Shown: positions 41,803 through 50,173 of the stretch, in pieces | Layout: each line of letters starts with the position of its first letter | Position numbering within the stretch: position 1 is the first letter of the stretch | Assembly: GCF_022832375.1 (NCBI RefSeq) | Contig: NZ_JALHLG010000007.1 | Coordinates: forward strand, 124,001 to 188,000 | DNA from: Novosphingobium beihaiense | Lineage (GTDB): Bacteria; Pseudomonadota; Alphaproteobacteria; Sphingomonadales; Sphingomonadaceae | DNA: 64,000 nt | Direction: 5' to 3' | Position numbers and translations under genes: made by a program | The notes under the pieces: generated by a model | Databases searched by the model: none | What the model was told of the DNA's origin: nothing | The model's input: only the letters and a program-made list of their open reading frames with translations

Positions 41803-41898
41803 CGGTGAAAGGACGGTTTTGTCCGTAACGTCAAAGTGACGGGAATGCCGAGGCGGCACACATTGACGAGAAGACCGGGGGCGGTAGGTTGCCATGTT

Positions 41899-42291
41899 AT
41901 GCGACAGGCCTTCATAACCGTTCTTCTTCTTCTTCTTGGGGTCGGCGGCTGCTCGGATGCATGTAACAACACGATAATCGCGACGGCAAAGGCCTCTGAC
42001 GGGCAGTACAGCGCTGTATTGTTCCGGCGCGATTGTGGAGCCACCACGGGATTTTCCACCCAAGTTTCCATAGTCGGTCTTGGCCAACAGCCTTCTGGCG
42101 CAGGCAACGTGTACCGGGCTGACGACAATCACGGTGCGGCTTCACCGGGGGCTTGGGGAGGCCCTTGGGCCGAGGCTAAATGGCTGTCCGCAGATCACCT
42201 TCTGGCAAGGTTCGCTGCAAACTCGCGTGTTTTCGAAAAGGCCGGACAAGTCGATGGCGTTCGTGTGACTTACCAAGCTGTGTCCCGCTGA
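41899..42291 (+). CDS. Predicted lipoprotein, unknown function
   Basis: A 130-residue protein (ATG 41899) with a lipoprotein signal MRQAFITVLLLLLGVGGC ending in a lipobox-like VGGC. The mature part has SDACNNTIIATAKASDGQY, LFRRDCGATTGFSTQVSI and a short beta-rich tail, with three further cysteines that could form a disulfide. The motif around DGQYSAVLFRRDCGATTGFS resembles a small family of DUF-type lipoproteins in alphaproteobacteria that I cannot name. It lies alone, with convergent P-type ATPase downstream, and is preceded by repeat-rich DNA. Confidence 0.7.
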   Translation: MRQAFITVLLLLLGVGGCSDACNNTIIATAKASDGQYSAVLFRRDCGATTGFSTQVSIVGLGQQPSGAGNVYRADDNHGAASPGAWGGPWAEAKWLSADHLLARFAANSRVFEKAGQVDGVRVTYQAVSR

Positions 42292-42329
42292 GGAGCAGGA
42301 AGGCGGATTATTCCCGGTTCAGATAAAGC

Positions 42330-44891
42330 CTACTCCACAATCGCCTTCGCAAAGCGCCGCTTGGCCACCGTCAGCAGTCCGGCCATCGCTACCGTCATGA
42401 TCACCACTTCGGCAATCCCGTCCCCGTTCAGCACGGCGAAGTGGAACAGGCTGGCCACCGGCTCCACCAGGAACAGCAGGGTGTAGATCACGGCAATGAA
42501 CGCCATGATCACCGCGAAGGTCAGGTTGTGGCCCGAACGGTGCACGCCGATGCCCGAACGGAACGAGCGGTTGACCACGATCAGCACCAGCACGGCGCAG
42601 ATCAGCGCGGCAAAGCAGGTGGAGCGGAAATGGGCGTCGTCCATGCCGGAGTACTGCGCCCAGGCGGCGAGCGCGATCAGGAAGGCCACGGCGACCGTGC
42701 CCTGCAGCGCCGCCCATCCCAGCAGCACGCGCGAGACCAGCGGGCTGTCCGGCGCGCGCGGGGGGCGGTCCATGATGTCGGGCTCTTCGGGCTCGGCCTC
42801 GAACGAGAGCGAGCACATCGGGTCGATCACCAGTTCGAGCAGCGCGATATGGATCGGGCCGAGGATGATCGGCCAGCCGGTGAGCAGCGGCGTCAGTGCC
42901 AGCCCACCGATCGGGATGTGGACGGCGAAGATGAATTCGGTGGCCTTGCGGATATTGTCATAGATCCGGCGGCCGAGGCGTACGGCGGTGGCGATGGACT
43001 GGAAATCGTCGTCGAGCAGCACGATCGAGGAGGCTTCGCGCGCGACATCGGTGCCGCGCTGGCCCATGGCCACGCCGATATGCGCGGCCTTGAGCGAGGG
43101 CGCGTCGTTCACCCCGTCCCCGGTCATGGCGACGACTTCGCCCGCCGCCTTGAGCGCGGTGACGATCCGCAGCTTCTGCTCGGGCATCACGCGCGCGAAG
43201 ACGGAGACGGCGCCGATGCGCTCGGCCAGTTCCTCGTCGCTGAGGCGGGCGATGTCCTCGCCGCTCATCGTCTCGCCCGCCGCGATCCCGGCCTTTTCGG
43301 CGATGGCGCGGGCGGTCGCCGGATAGTCGCCGGTGATCATCACCACCCTGAGCCCCGCGCTTTGCAGCGAGAGCACGGCCTGGGGCACGGTTTCGCGGAT
43401 AGGATCGGCAAGGCCGACGAGCCCGGCGAAGGTGAAATCGAACCCGTGCTGGCTTTCGGGCAGAGTGCCGTTCGCCCAGCGGGTGCTGGCGACGCCAAGA
43501 ACGCGCAGGCCGCGGGAGGCCATGTCCGCCACTGCGGCGTCCATCGTCGCGCGCGCCTCGCCGTCGAGGCCGCAGAGGCCAGCGATGGCTTCGGGGGCGC
43601 CCTTGGCGGCGACCAGTTTGCCGTCCTCGCCGCCGTTGGTCCACACGTGCGACATGGCCAGCAGGTCCGTATCCAGCGGATAGTGGCGGTGCAGCGTCCA
43701 GCCGTCGTCCTGCCGTTCCTTGAGCGCGGCGCCGGGATAGGCGGCGTCCAGCTCGTGGAAGGCCTTTTCCATCGGGTCGAACGGTTCTTCCGGGCAGGCC
43801 ATGATTCCGGCGCGGGCGAGGTGGCGGAAGGCATCGGGGAACGTCGCACCATCGTCCGCGGCGCGAAAGGCCGCGCCGTCCGGCAGGCGCAGTTCCTCCA
43901 CCAGCATCCGGTTCTGGGTGAGCGTGCCGGTCTTGTCGGTGCACAGCACGGTGGCGGCGCCCAGCGTCTCGATCGCGGTGCCGCGCCGGGCGAGCACGCG
44001 CGAGCGCGACATGCGCAGCGCGCCCATGGTCATGAACAGCGTGAGCACGACCGGCAGTTCCTCGGGCAGCATCGACATGGCCAGCGCCACACCCGAAAGC
44101 AGCGCATCGAGCCAGCTTCCGCGCAGGAAGCCGTAAAGCAGGATCGCCAGCACGCTGACGCCGATGCCGCCCGCGGCGAACCAGCGCACCAGCTTGCGGG
44201 TCTGCAGGGTGAGGCGCGGAGTCTCGTCCGTCAGCGTGGCGAGCGACTGGCCGATGGCCCCGATGCGGGTGCGCGGCCCGGTTGCGGCGACGCGCACGAG
44301 GCCGGTGCCGCGCACCACCAGCGTGCCCGAATAGGCATAGGGAATGCCGTCGCCGCCGGGCAGGGGCGTTTCGCCCGGTTCCTCGCCCGTAAGGCGGGCC
44401 TTGGTGACGGCGACCGATTCGCCGGTCAGGATCGCCTCGTCGGCCTGCAGGGTATCGGCCTGGACGATCCAGCCGTCCGCCGCCACGCGCCCGCCTTCGC
44501 TCACCACCAGCAGATCGCCGCGCACGATATCCTGCGAACGGACCGTCTGGCGCTGCCCTTCGCGAATGACCGTGGCCTGCGGCACCGAGAGGTCGCGCAG
44601 CGCGTCGATGGCCTTTTCGGTGCGCGCTTCCTGCACCACGGCGATCAGCACGGTGAGCCCGGCAAAGGCCATCAGGATCAGCGCGTCGTGCAGCTCGCCC
44701 AGCAGCAGGTAGATCACGCCCGCCGCCACCAGGAACAGCAGCATGGGTTCGTGCAGGACGCCGCCGATGATGCCGAGCAGCGAGCGCTGCTTGCCGCTGG
44801 AAAGTTCGTTAGGCCCGTCCGCGGCGAGGCGCTGTGCCGCCTCGGCATGGGACAGACCGCGATGGCCCGGCTGGGAGGGGGATACGGTCAT
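42330..44891 (-). CDS. Cation-transporting P-type ATPase
   Basis: An 853-residue P-type ATPase of the P2-like group, pumping cations across the inner membrane. The N-terminal actuator includes LTGESVAVTKARL (TGES). The membrane motif reads MLPEELPVVLTLFM, with PEELP in place of the calcium-pump PEGLP. The phosphorylation site is CTDKTGTLTQNRM, and the hinge TGDGVNDAPSLKAAHIGVAM follows. A long set of C-terminal helices includes FEAEPEEPDIMDRPPRAP. The ion is not decided; family members transport Ca2+, H+ or Mn2+. It is alone on the minus strand, upstream of an AraC-family gene but with about 60 bases between. Confidence 0.9.
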   Translation of the reverse strand: MTVSPSQPGHRGLSHAEAAQRLAADGPNELSSGKQRSLLGIIGGVLHEPMLLFLVAAGVIYLLLGELHDALILMAFAGLTVLIAVVQEARTEKAIDALRDLSVPQATVIREGQRQTVRSQDIVRGDLLVVSEGGRVAADGWIVQADTLQADEAILTGESVAVTKARLTGEEPGETPLPGGDGIPYAYSGTLVVRGTGLVRVAATGPRTRIGAIGQSLATLTDETPRLTLQTRKLVRWFAAGGIGVSVLAILLYGFLRGSWLDALLSGVALAMSMLPEELPVVLTLFMTMGALRMSRSRVLARRGTAIETLGAATVLCTDKTGTLTQNRMLVEELRLPDGAAFRAADDGATFPDAFRHLARAGIMACPEEPFDPMEKAFHELDAAYPGAALKERQDDGWTLHRHYPLDTDLLAMSHVWTNGGEDGKLVAAKGAPEAIAGLCGLDGEARATMDAAVADMASRGLRVLGVASTRWANGTLPESQHGFDFTFAGLVGLADPIRETVPQAVLSLQSAGLRVVMITGDYPATARAIAEKAGIAAGETMSGEDIARLSDEELAERIGAVSVFARVMPEQKLRIVTALKAAGEVVAMTGDGVNDAPSLKAAHIGVAMGQRGTDVAREASSIVLLDDDFQSIATAVRLGRRIYDNIRKATEFIFAVHIPIGGLALTPLLTGWPIILGPIHIALLELVIDPMCSLSFEAEPEEPDIMDRPPRAPDSPLVSRVLLGWAALQGTVAVAFLIALAAWAQYSGMDDAHFRSTCFAALICAVLVLIVVNRSFRSGIGVHRSGHNLTFAVIMAFIAVIYTLLFLVEPVASLFHFAVLNGDGIAEVVIMTVAMAGLLTVAKRRFAKAIVE

Positions 44892-44953
44892 CTCGGTGTT
44901 GCAGTGTGCGGGTTCTTTGTGACCGGATCAAGGTGGTATGGGGATGCAGTGTA

Positions 44954-45805
44954 TTATGGCCGGGACTGGCGGCGGAACTCGGTAGGCGTCTGCCCGGTCA
45001 GCAGGCGAAAGGCGCGGGCATAGGCGCTCTGGCTTTCGAACCCGGCATCGGCGGCGATGCGCGCGATCGAGCGGGTGGTTGCGGTCAGTGGCTCCAGCGA
45101 GGCGAGCAGGCGCGCACGGCGGCGGTATTCGTCCCACCCCATGCCGATCTGCGCCTGACAGCGGCGGCGCAAGGTCCGTTCGGACAGCCCCGCGGCGTGC
45201 AGGGCTTCGCGCATCCGGCTGCCCGCCGGATCGGCGCGGACATGGGCCAGCGCCCGGCCAAGAGCAGGATCGGTGGTGGAGGGCAGGGTGAGCGGGGCCC
45301 GGTCGGCGATCCATTCGCGGCACAGCCGGGCGAAAGCGGCGAAGAAAGCGCGTCCGGTGGCATCGAGCCCGCCCTCCAGCGGCCAGCGCGCGGCCTCCGC
45401 CAGCATCTCGCGCATCAGCGGGGAGACGCGCAGGATGCGCACCCCGGTCCCGGCTTCGGGCACGCAGCCGGGCGAGAGCAGCACCGAGACCGAGCGGATG
45501 CGGTGCAGGCTGTTGCGGTGCCGCGTGCCCGCCGGAATCCACCCCGCCAGACTGCGCGGCAGCACGTGGCGGCCGTGATTGTCCTCCACGTCCATCGATC
45601 CCTCGAAGGCATATTGAAGCTGGTGCATGTCGTGATGGTGCCAAGGCGCGTGGAGGTCGTATTCGTCCTGCACCACGGCCCCGCCGAAAGGGCGCGGGGC
45701 ACGGTCCGTCAGGGAGATCAGGCCGAGATCACGATCGGGATCGATGATGGCGGGCACGTGCGGCTCCTTGCCGTGCCACGCGGTGCGTGGCCGTTTCAGC
45801 GGCAA
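44954..45805 (-). CDS. AraC-family transcriptional regulator
   Basis: A 283-residue regulator with an N-terminal cupin-like sensing region, LHAPWHHHDMHQLQYAFEGS and VLPRSLAGWIPAGTRHRNSL, and a C-terminal pair of helix-turn-helix motifs: REALHAAGLSERTLRRRCQA and IARIAADAGFESQSAYARAF with RLLTGQTPTEFRR. Such proteins typically regulate a nearby gene in response to a small molecule. The divergently oriented cupin gene (45882) is a candidate target, since they are 76 bases apart. The ligand is unknown. The start chosen, MPLKRPRTAWHGKEPHVPAI, is the first ATG; a shorter start before VPAII is possible. Confidence 0.88.
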   Translation of the reverse strand: MPLKRPRTAWHGKEPHVPAIIDPDRDLGLISLTDRAPRPFGGAVVQDEYDLHAPWHHHDMHQLQYAFEGSMDVEDNHGRHVLPRSLAGWIPAGTRHRNSLHRIRSVSVLLSPGCVPEAGTGVRILRVSPLMREMLAEAARWPLEGGLDATGRAFFAAFARLCREWIADRAPLTLPSTTDPALGRALAHVRADPAGSRMREALHAAGLSERTLRRRCQAQIGMGWDEYRRRARLLASLEPLTATTRSIARIAADAGFESQSAYARAFRLLTGQTPTEFRRQSRP

Positions 45806-45881
45806 GAATGGCCGATAGCCGCGAGACAGTCAAAAGCCGGGCATGGCACAAGCGCGGCGTTCAAGACTTGGGGAGAAGACC

Positions 45882-46271
45882 ATGACCATCCGCGTGCACC
45901 GTGAAGAGCAGCTTTCCTGGCGCAGGATCGGCGATATCCCGCTCGGCTGGATGCGCGCGCATATCGATCCCACCGAGCAGGAAGGGCATCTTTGCTTCCA
46001 CGAAGCGGGCGGCGAGGGCGCGATGCAGCTCATGGAAATGCGGCTGAATCCGCACACGCGTATCGCCCCGCATTCGCATGACGACGACGAGATTTTCTAC
46101 GTGGTCGAAGGATCGCTCCACTGGGGAGACAAAGTGCTGGCCGCGGGCGGCTCGATGTTCATTCCGGCGGGCACGGAATACTCCTTCCAGACCGGAGATG
46201 CCCCGGCCCGGCTGCTGAACTTCCGGGGCCGGGCGGATCACAGTTTCAATCCCGCGCGGCAGGCGGCCTGA
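45882..46271 (+). CDS. Cupin-domain protein
   Basis: A 129-residue single-domain cupin, starting MTIRVHREEQLSWRRIGDIP at ATG 45882 with GGGGAGAAG upstream; the frame opens at 45843 but that lead has no similarity. Metal-binding cupin motifs are HSHDDDEIFYVVEG (two His and a Glu) and the second motif, GSMFIPAGTEYSFQTGDAPA. Function unknown: cupins range from isomerases to small-molecule sensors. Divergent from the AraC gene, which may control it. Followed by the 124-base inverted-repeat element. Confidence 0.85.
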   Translation: MTIRVHREEQLSWRRIGDIPLGWMRAHIDPTEQEGHLCFHEAGGEGAMQLMEMRLNPHTRIAPHSHDDDEIFYVVEGSLHWGDKVLAAGGSMFIPAGTEYSFQTGDAPARLLNFRGRADHSFNPARQAA

Positions 46272-46300
46272 CTTCAGGCGCCCACCGTGCGGAAATTCAG

Positions 46301-46424
46301 ACCTCCGCTCGTCCTGAGCTTGTCGAAGGACGTTGGCACTGCACTTGGATCAACACCCCCTTCGGCTGGCTGCTTGCAGCAGTTGCTCAGGACAGGCTTC
46401 GACAAGCTCAGGGTGAGCGGAGGT
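46301..46424. repeat. 124-base element with 28-base terminal inverted repeats
   Basis: The arm at 46301-46328 (ACCTCCGCTCGTCCTGAGCT onward) and the inverted arm at 46397-46424 match at 26 of 28 positions. Each arm contains the CTTCGACAAGCTCAG sequence of the REP-like repeat at 41571. No gene lies inside, so it is a REP-type or MITE-like element. Confidence 0.75.
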
Positions 46425-46450
46425 AGGGCGTTCGTTTAGGAATCCCCGCC

Positions 46451-47695
46451 TTAATGCTGGGCAGCAGCTTCCACCTGGCGCATCACGCGCAGGATGTTGC
46501 CGCCCCAGATCTTGGCGATGTCGTCTTTCGTATAGCCCGCCTTGAGCAGGGCAGCGGTGATTTTCGGCAGTCCGCTTACATCTTCGAGGCCGACCACGCC
46601 GCCGCCGCCGTCCCAGTCCATGCCGATGCCGACATGATCGGGGCCGACCACTTTCAGCGCATGGAGCAGATGCTTCATGAAATCGTCGAACGTGGGCTTG
46701 TCGGTCTCGGGATACTGGATGTCGATTGCGCGGCGCTTGGCGTTGAGGGCCTCCTGCTGCGCGGGCGTCATGTCGGCATTGTCGCGCATCTGCTCATAGA
46801 GCGCGCGCATGGCTTTCAGGCGTTCCGGATTGGGCTTGGTGGCGCGCAGATAGCTGCCGTAGCTGTTAATCTGGATGACCCCGCCCTTGGCCGCCAGCGC
46901 GCGCAGGCGCTTGTCATCGACATTGCGCGGATGATCGAAGACCGCCTTGCAGCCCGAATGCGAGAGCACCACCGGCGTCGTCGATTTGGCGATCAACTGG
47001 TCGAGCACTTCGTCGCTGGAGTGCGAAGCGTCGATGATCATGCCCAGCTTGTTGGCCTCTGCCAGCAGCTTCAGACCCAGCGGGCTGAGACCGTGCCACT
47101 TGGGTCCGTCGGGATCGGTCGAACTGTCGGCGAACTGGTTGTTCTTGAAATGGGCAAAGCCGGTTTCGCGCACGCCCATCTTGTAGAACAGCTTGAGCAT
47201 CGAGACGTCCTCGCCCAGCGGATAGGCGTTCTCGATGCTCATGAAGACGATGCGTTTGCCTTCCGCGTGAATGCGGGCGGCATCGTCCGCCTTGAGCGCG
47301 AGGCCGAACTGATCGGGGTGCGAGGCCACCATCAGCCGGATCGACATCCCGCGCATCACCGCGAAATCGCGCACTTTGGCGTAGCTTGCCGCATCGAGCG
47401 GCCCCTGCGGCGTGAAAATCGCCCAGAACCCGCCATCGAACTGGCCGGCCTTCATGCGCGGCAGATCGACCTGCGAATAGTCCTTGCGCACGTCATGCCA
47501 GTCCATGATCGACCAGCCCGGCCGGTCCACCGTTTCCGGCGTGTCGAGGTGGGTATCGAGCGTGATCATGTCATGCTGCATCTGGACCACTTCGGGGGAC
47601 GGTGTGTCCCCCGAAGCGTCCTTCGACGCATGGGCGGCCTGCAGGGGAAGCAGCAGAGCCGCTCCCGCCAGCAATTTGAAGGCCATGGTCTTCAT
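46451..47695 (-). CDS. M19-family membrane dipeptidase, exported
   Basis: A zinc-dependent dipeptidase of the renal dipeptidase family, hydrolysing dipeptides including those with a C-terminal D-residue. From ATG 47695 (MKTMAFKLLAGAALLLPLQA) it has a Sec signal peptide ending near AAHA and a TIM-barrel domain: MITLDTHLDTPETVDRPGWS (HxD metal ligands), FMSIENAYPLGEDVSMLKLF (Glu), GMIIDASHSSDEVLDQLIAK (first His), TPVVLSHSGCKAVFDHPRNV (second His) and IGMDWDGGGG. The length is 414 residues. It begins four bases after the receptor gene, so the two are probably translated together. A role in trimming an imported or periplasmic peptide is inferred. Confidence 0.9.
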   Translation of the reverse strand: MKTMAFKLLAGAALLLPLQAAHASKDASGDTPSPEVVQMQHDMITLDTHLDTPETVDRPGWSIMDWHDVRKDYSQVDLPRMKAGQFDGGFWAIFTPQGPLDAASYAKVRDFAVMRGMSIRLMVASHPDQFGLALKADDAARIHAEGKRIVFMSIENAYPLGEDVSMLKLFYKMGVRETGFAHFKNNQFADSSTDPDGPKWHGLSPLGLKLLAEANKLGMIIDASHSSDEVLDQLIAKSTTPVVLSHSGCKAVFDHPRNVDDKRLRALAAKGGVIQINSYGSYLRATKPNPERLKAMRALYEQMRDNADMTPAQQEALNAKRRAIDIQYPETDKPTFDDFMKHLLHALKVVGPDHVGIGMDWDGGGGVVGLEDVSGLPKITAALLKAGYTKDDIAKIWGGNILRVMRQVEAAAQH

Positions 47696-47699
47696 AAGG

Positions 47700-50066
47700 T
47701 CAGTACTCCGCTGAAATCGTGAGCTGGAAAGTGCGGGGGGATTGCGGGCGGTAGATCGCGTAGTTGGTGCCGATCGGATAGATGAAGGACAGGATGTCCT
47801 TGTCGAAGATGTTGTCAACATTGACACGCAGCTTCACCGCCTTGAGCGGCCCGGCATCGAAGCCGTCCCCGATATCGACATAGCCGCTGAACACCGCATA
47901 GTCCTTCACCGCCAGCGCATTGGTGTTCTCCATGTCGGCATAGCGCTTCGAGGTGTACTTGCCCGAGATGTTGGCGACCAGCCAGCTTGCCGGTTCCAGC
48001 GTCACGCCGCCGGTGACGAGCCACTTGGGGCTGTCCGGCAGGTAGTTGTCCTTGATCACCGTGCCGTCCGGCAGGTTATCCTGATACTTGGTGATGTTGT
48101 AGGTGACGTTGAGGTTGGCATAGGCCAGCCCGTTCAGGAAGGCGGGCTTGTACGTGCCGGTGAACTCGGCGCCGTAGGCCTTCACCCCGCCCACGCTCTG
48201 GTAATAGCTTTCGGTCGCCCCGCTCGATCCGGGCAGGAGCGTGGAGAGCTGCTGGATGCGGTCGTCGAACTTGGTGTAGTAGGCCGCCAGCGAGGCGTAG
48301 AATTCGGGCTGGTTGGTGCGGATGCCCAGTTCGAAGTTCTTCGCCTTTTCGGGCTTGGGCGCAGGCACGAAGGCGGACGAGGAGCCCAGCGTGGTGGAGA
48401 AGATATCGTCCATGCCCTTGGGGAAGGCCATGTTCTCCGCATAGGAGGCGAAGATCTGGCTGCGCTCGTCCAGCTTGTAGAGCAGGCCCGCCATCGGCAG
48501 GAATGCGTCGTTGTAGTCGGCGCTGCCGGTCTGCGGGCCGTATCCGGGGCCGGTGCCGATGTAGTAATCGGCATAGTTGCGGTAGCCCGAGAGACGGTAG
48601 TGCACGTCGAGCGCCTTGGCGCCCACGGTGAGCGAAAGGGCATCATTCAACAGCGACAGCGTGTCCTTCACGAAGAGCTGCGTGGTGTCGCGCTGCGAGT
48701 GATAGTCGCGGCGGAAATAGACCACTTCGTCGGTCTGCGGGCTGGCGGGGGAACCGTCCGTGGTGTTGAGGCGCTGCTGGGTGCGGTGGTACTTGTCTAC
48801 TTCGGCCCAGATGCCTGCTTCCAGCGTGTTGGGCCCGGCTTCCCAGTGCAGGCTGGTGGTGATGCCATAACGGTCCCCGCCGACGCCGGACTTGCCGAAC
48901 TGCGTGCCCTTGGGCGCGTTGACCGGCAGACCGGCGGCAAGCTGGGCGGTATAGAGGCCCAGGCTGTTGGAATAGCTGTCCGGCGAGACGCCGTAGCCGG
49001 TCTTGTCTTCCCAGTAGGCGGTGCCGTCCACCCAGAAATTGCTGGCGATGCCGCCGTGCAGGGACAGGCTGTAGAGCTTGTCCTTACGCACGTTGATCGC
49101 CTGCGCATAAGTATAGGTGTAGTTCCCGTTGGAATAGGCGGGCTCTCCGGGCGCCGGTTCGAAACCGGGCGTGCTGGGATCGGGCACATTGATGTAGCCG
49201 CGATAGCGCCCGGTCTTCCCGCCCAGATCGGGCGTGGTCGAATTGTAGTCGCTCAGCGAGAGGAACGGGGAATCGTAGTCGAAGAAGTCGTTCGAGACGA
49301 ACTTGAAGCGCGCCCAGCTATCGCCGCCCAGATCGGCGTGGAGCTGGCCTTCCCAGTGCTCGCGGTCGATCGTTCCGTAGCCGCGCCACAGGTCGCTATC
49401 CAGCTTGGTGCGGCTGACATAGGCCTTGAACGGGCCGACATGGCCGGTGGAAAGACGCACGAATGTGCGCTTCATGTCGTCGTCGCCGAAGCTCTGCGAG
49501 ACGAACACGCCCAGATCGTCCTGCGGTTCGATCGAATTGTACGTCACGATCGGGCCGAGCGAGGCATAGCTAGGCTGACTGACATCGCCCGAGCCGGGCG
49601 ACGCCGTCACCGATCCCAGGTTCTCGTTATCGACGTAGCGGAACACCGGGCTGCCGCCGAAAGCGTCTGAACGGCCGAGCGGCACGCCGTCGACGATGAA
49701 ACCGATCTGATCGAGGCTGAAGGCGCGCACGCGCACGCTGTTGCCGAATTCATAAAGGCCCAGCGCGCCGTCGGTCTGCACGTTGAAGCCGGGGAGCTGT
49801 TCCAGCATCTTCAGGCCGGAGACGCCCGCGGGGGCGGAGAGCAGGGCTTCGCGCGTCACGGCGACGGTATTGGTGACCGAACCTTCGCCGATGGCCTCGT
49901 AGGCTTCGGAAATGCGGCGCCCGGTGACCATGATGACAGGGGCCTCGCTGGCACTGTCGTCCGCCGGGGCTTCTTCGGCGAAAGCAGGCGCGGCGCTGAA
50001 CAGCAGCGCTTGGGCGAGTGCAGCGGCGGATACTGACCGGATCGTCGTCTTGAACATCGATGTCAT
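47700..50066 (-). CDS. TonB-dependent receptor, paralogue without STN domain
   Basis: An outer-membrane active transporter of 788 residues. From ATG 50066 (MTSMFKTTIRSVSAAALAQA), preceded by GGGAGT, a signal peptide ends near AFAEE. There is a TonB-box-like stretch (VIMVTGRRISEAYEAIGE), then the plug with LSAPAGVSGLKMLEQLPGFN and VDGVPLGRSDAFGGSPVFRY and a beta-barrel that ends in QLTISAEY (aromatic C-terminus). It is a close paralogue of the receptor at 52222-54822: they share the SGLKMLE, PGFNVQTDG, LGLYEFGNSV and GRSDAFGGSPVFRYVDNENL stretches. It lacks the STN domain, so it does not signal by the FecR route. It is co-oriented with a Tat-exported aminotransferase upstream and a dipeptidase downstream. 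Confidence 0.9.
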   Translation of the reverse strand: MTSMFKTTIRSVSAAALAQALLFSAAPAFAEEAPADDSASEAPVIMVTGRRISEAYEAIGEGSVTNTVAVTREALLSAPAGVSGLKMLEQLPGFNVQTDGALGLYEFGNSVRVRAFSLDQIGFIVDGVPLGRSDAFGGSPVFRYVDNENLGSVTASPGSGDVSQPSYASLGPIVTYNSIEPQDDLGVFVSQSFGDDDMKRTFVRLSTGHVGPFKAYVSRTKLDSDLWRGYGTIDREHWEGQLHADLGGDSWARFKFVSNDFFDYDSPFLSLSDYNSTTPDLGGKTGRYRGYINVPDPSTPGFEPAPGEPAYSNGNYTYTYAQAINVRKDKLYSLSLHGGIASNFWVDGTAYWEDKTGYGVSPDSYSNSLGLYTAQLAAGLPVNAPKGTQFGKSGVGGDRYGITTSLHWEAGPNTLEAGIWAEVDKYHRTQQRLNTTDGSPASPQTDEVVYFRRDYHSQRDTTQLFVKDTLSLLNDALSLTVGAKALDVHYRLSGYRNYADYYIGTGPGYGPQTGSADYNDAFLPMAGLLYKLDERSQIFASYAENMAFPKGMDDIFSTTLGSSSAFVPAPKPEKAKNFELGIRTNQPEFYASLAAYYTKFDDRIQQLSTLLPGSSGATESYYQSVGGVKAYGAEFTGTYKPAFLNGLAYANLNVTYNITKYQDNLPDGTVIKDNYLPDSPKWLVTGGVTLEPASWLVANISGKYTSKRYADMENTNALAVKDYAVFSGYVDIGDGFDAGPLKAVKLRVNVDNIFDKDILSFIYPIGTNYAIYRPQSPRTFQLTISAEY

Positions 50067-50173
50067 TATCGGGACTCCCTGTTTTGGCGCTCTCGGGCGC
50101 AGGCAAGCCTCCGGCATCCCGGCAAACGCCCCGTTTGCCGGCTCCCTTCAAACCAGTATTGTTTTTCAGTTAG

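Larger units (their letters stand above)
41560..41898. other. Gene-free segment with repeats, 339 bases
   Basis: No gene can be supported. It contains a REP-like copy (41571-41595, CTTCGACAAGCTCAGCCTGA) and the 180-base inverted-repeat element at 41623-41802. The start of the lipoprotein gene follows. Confidence 0.7.

Noticed and set aside
42441..45023. 860-codon open frame on the plus strand
   Set aside because: It is antisense to the P-type ATPase with clear DKTGTLT and TGES motifs; the frame is rich in Gly/Arg/His with no recognisable domain.
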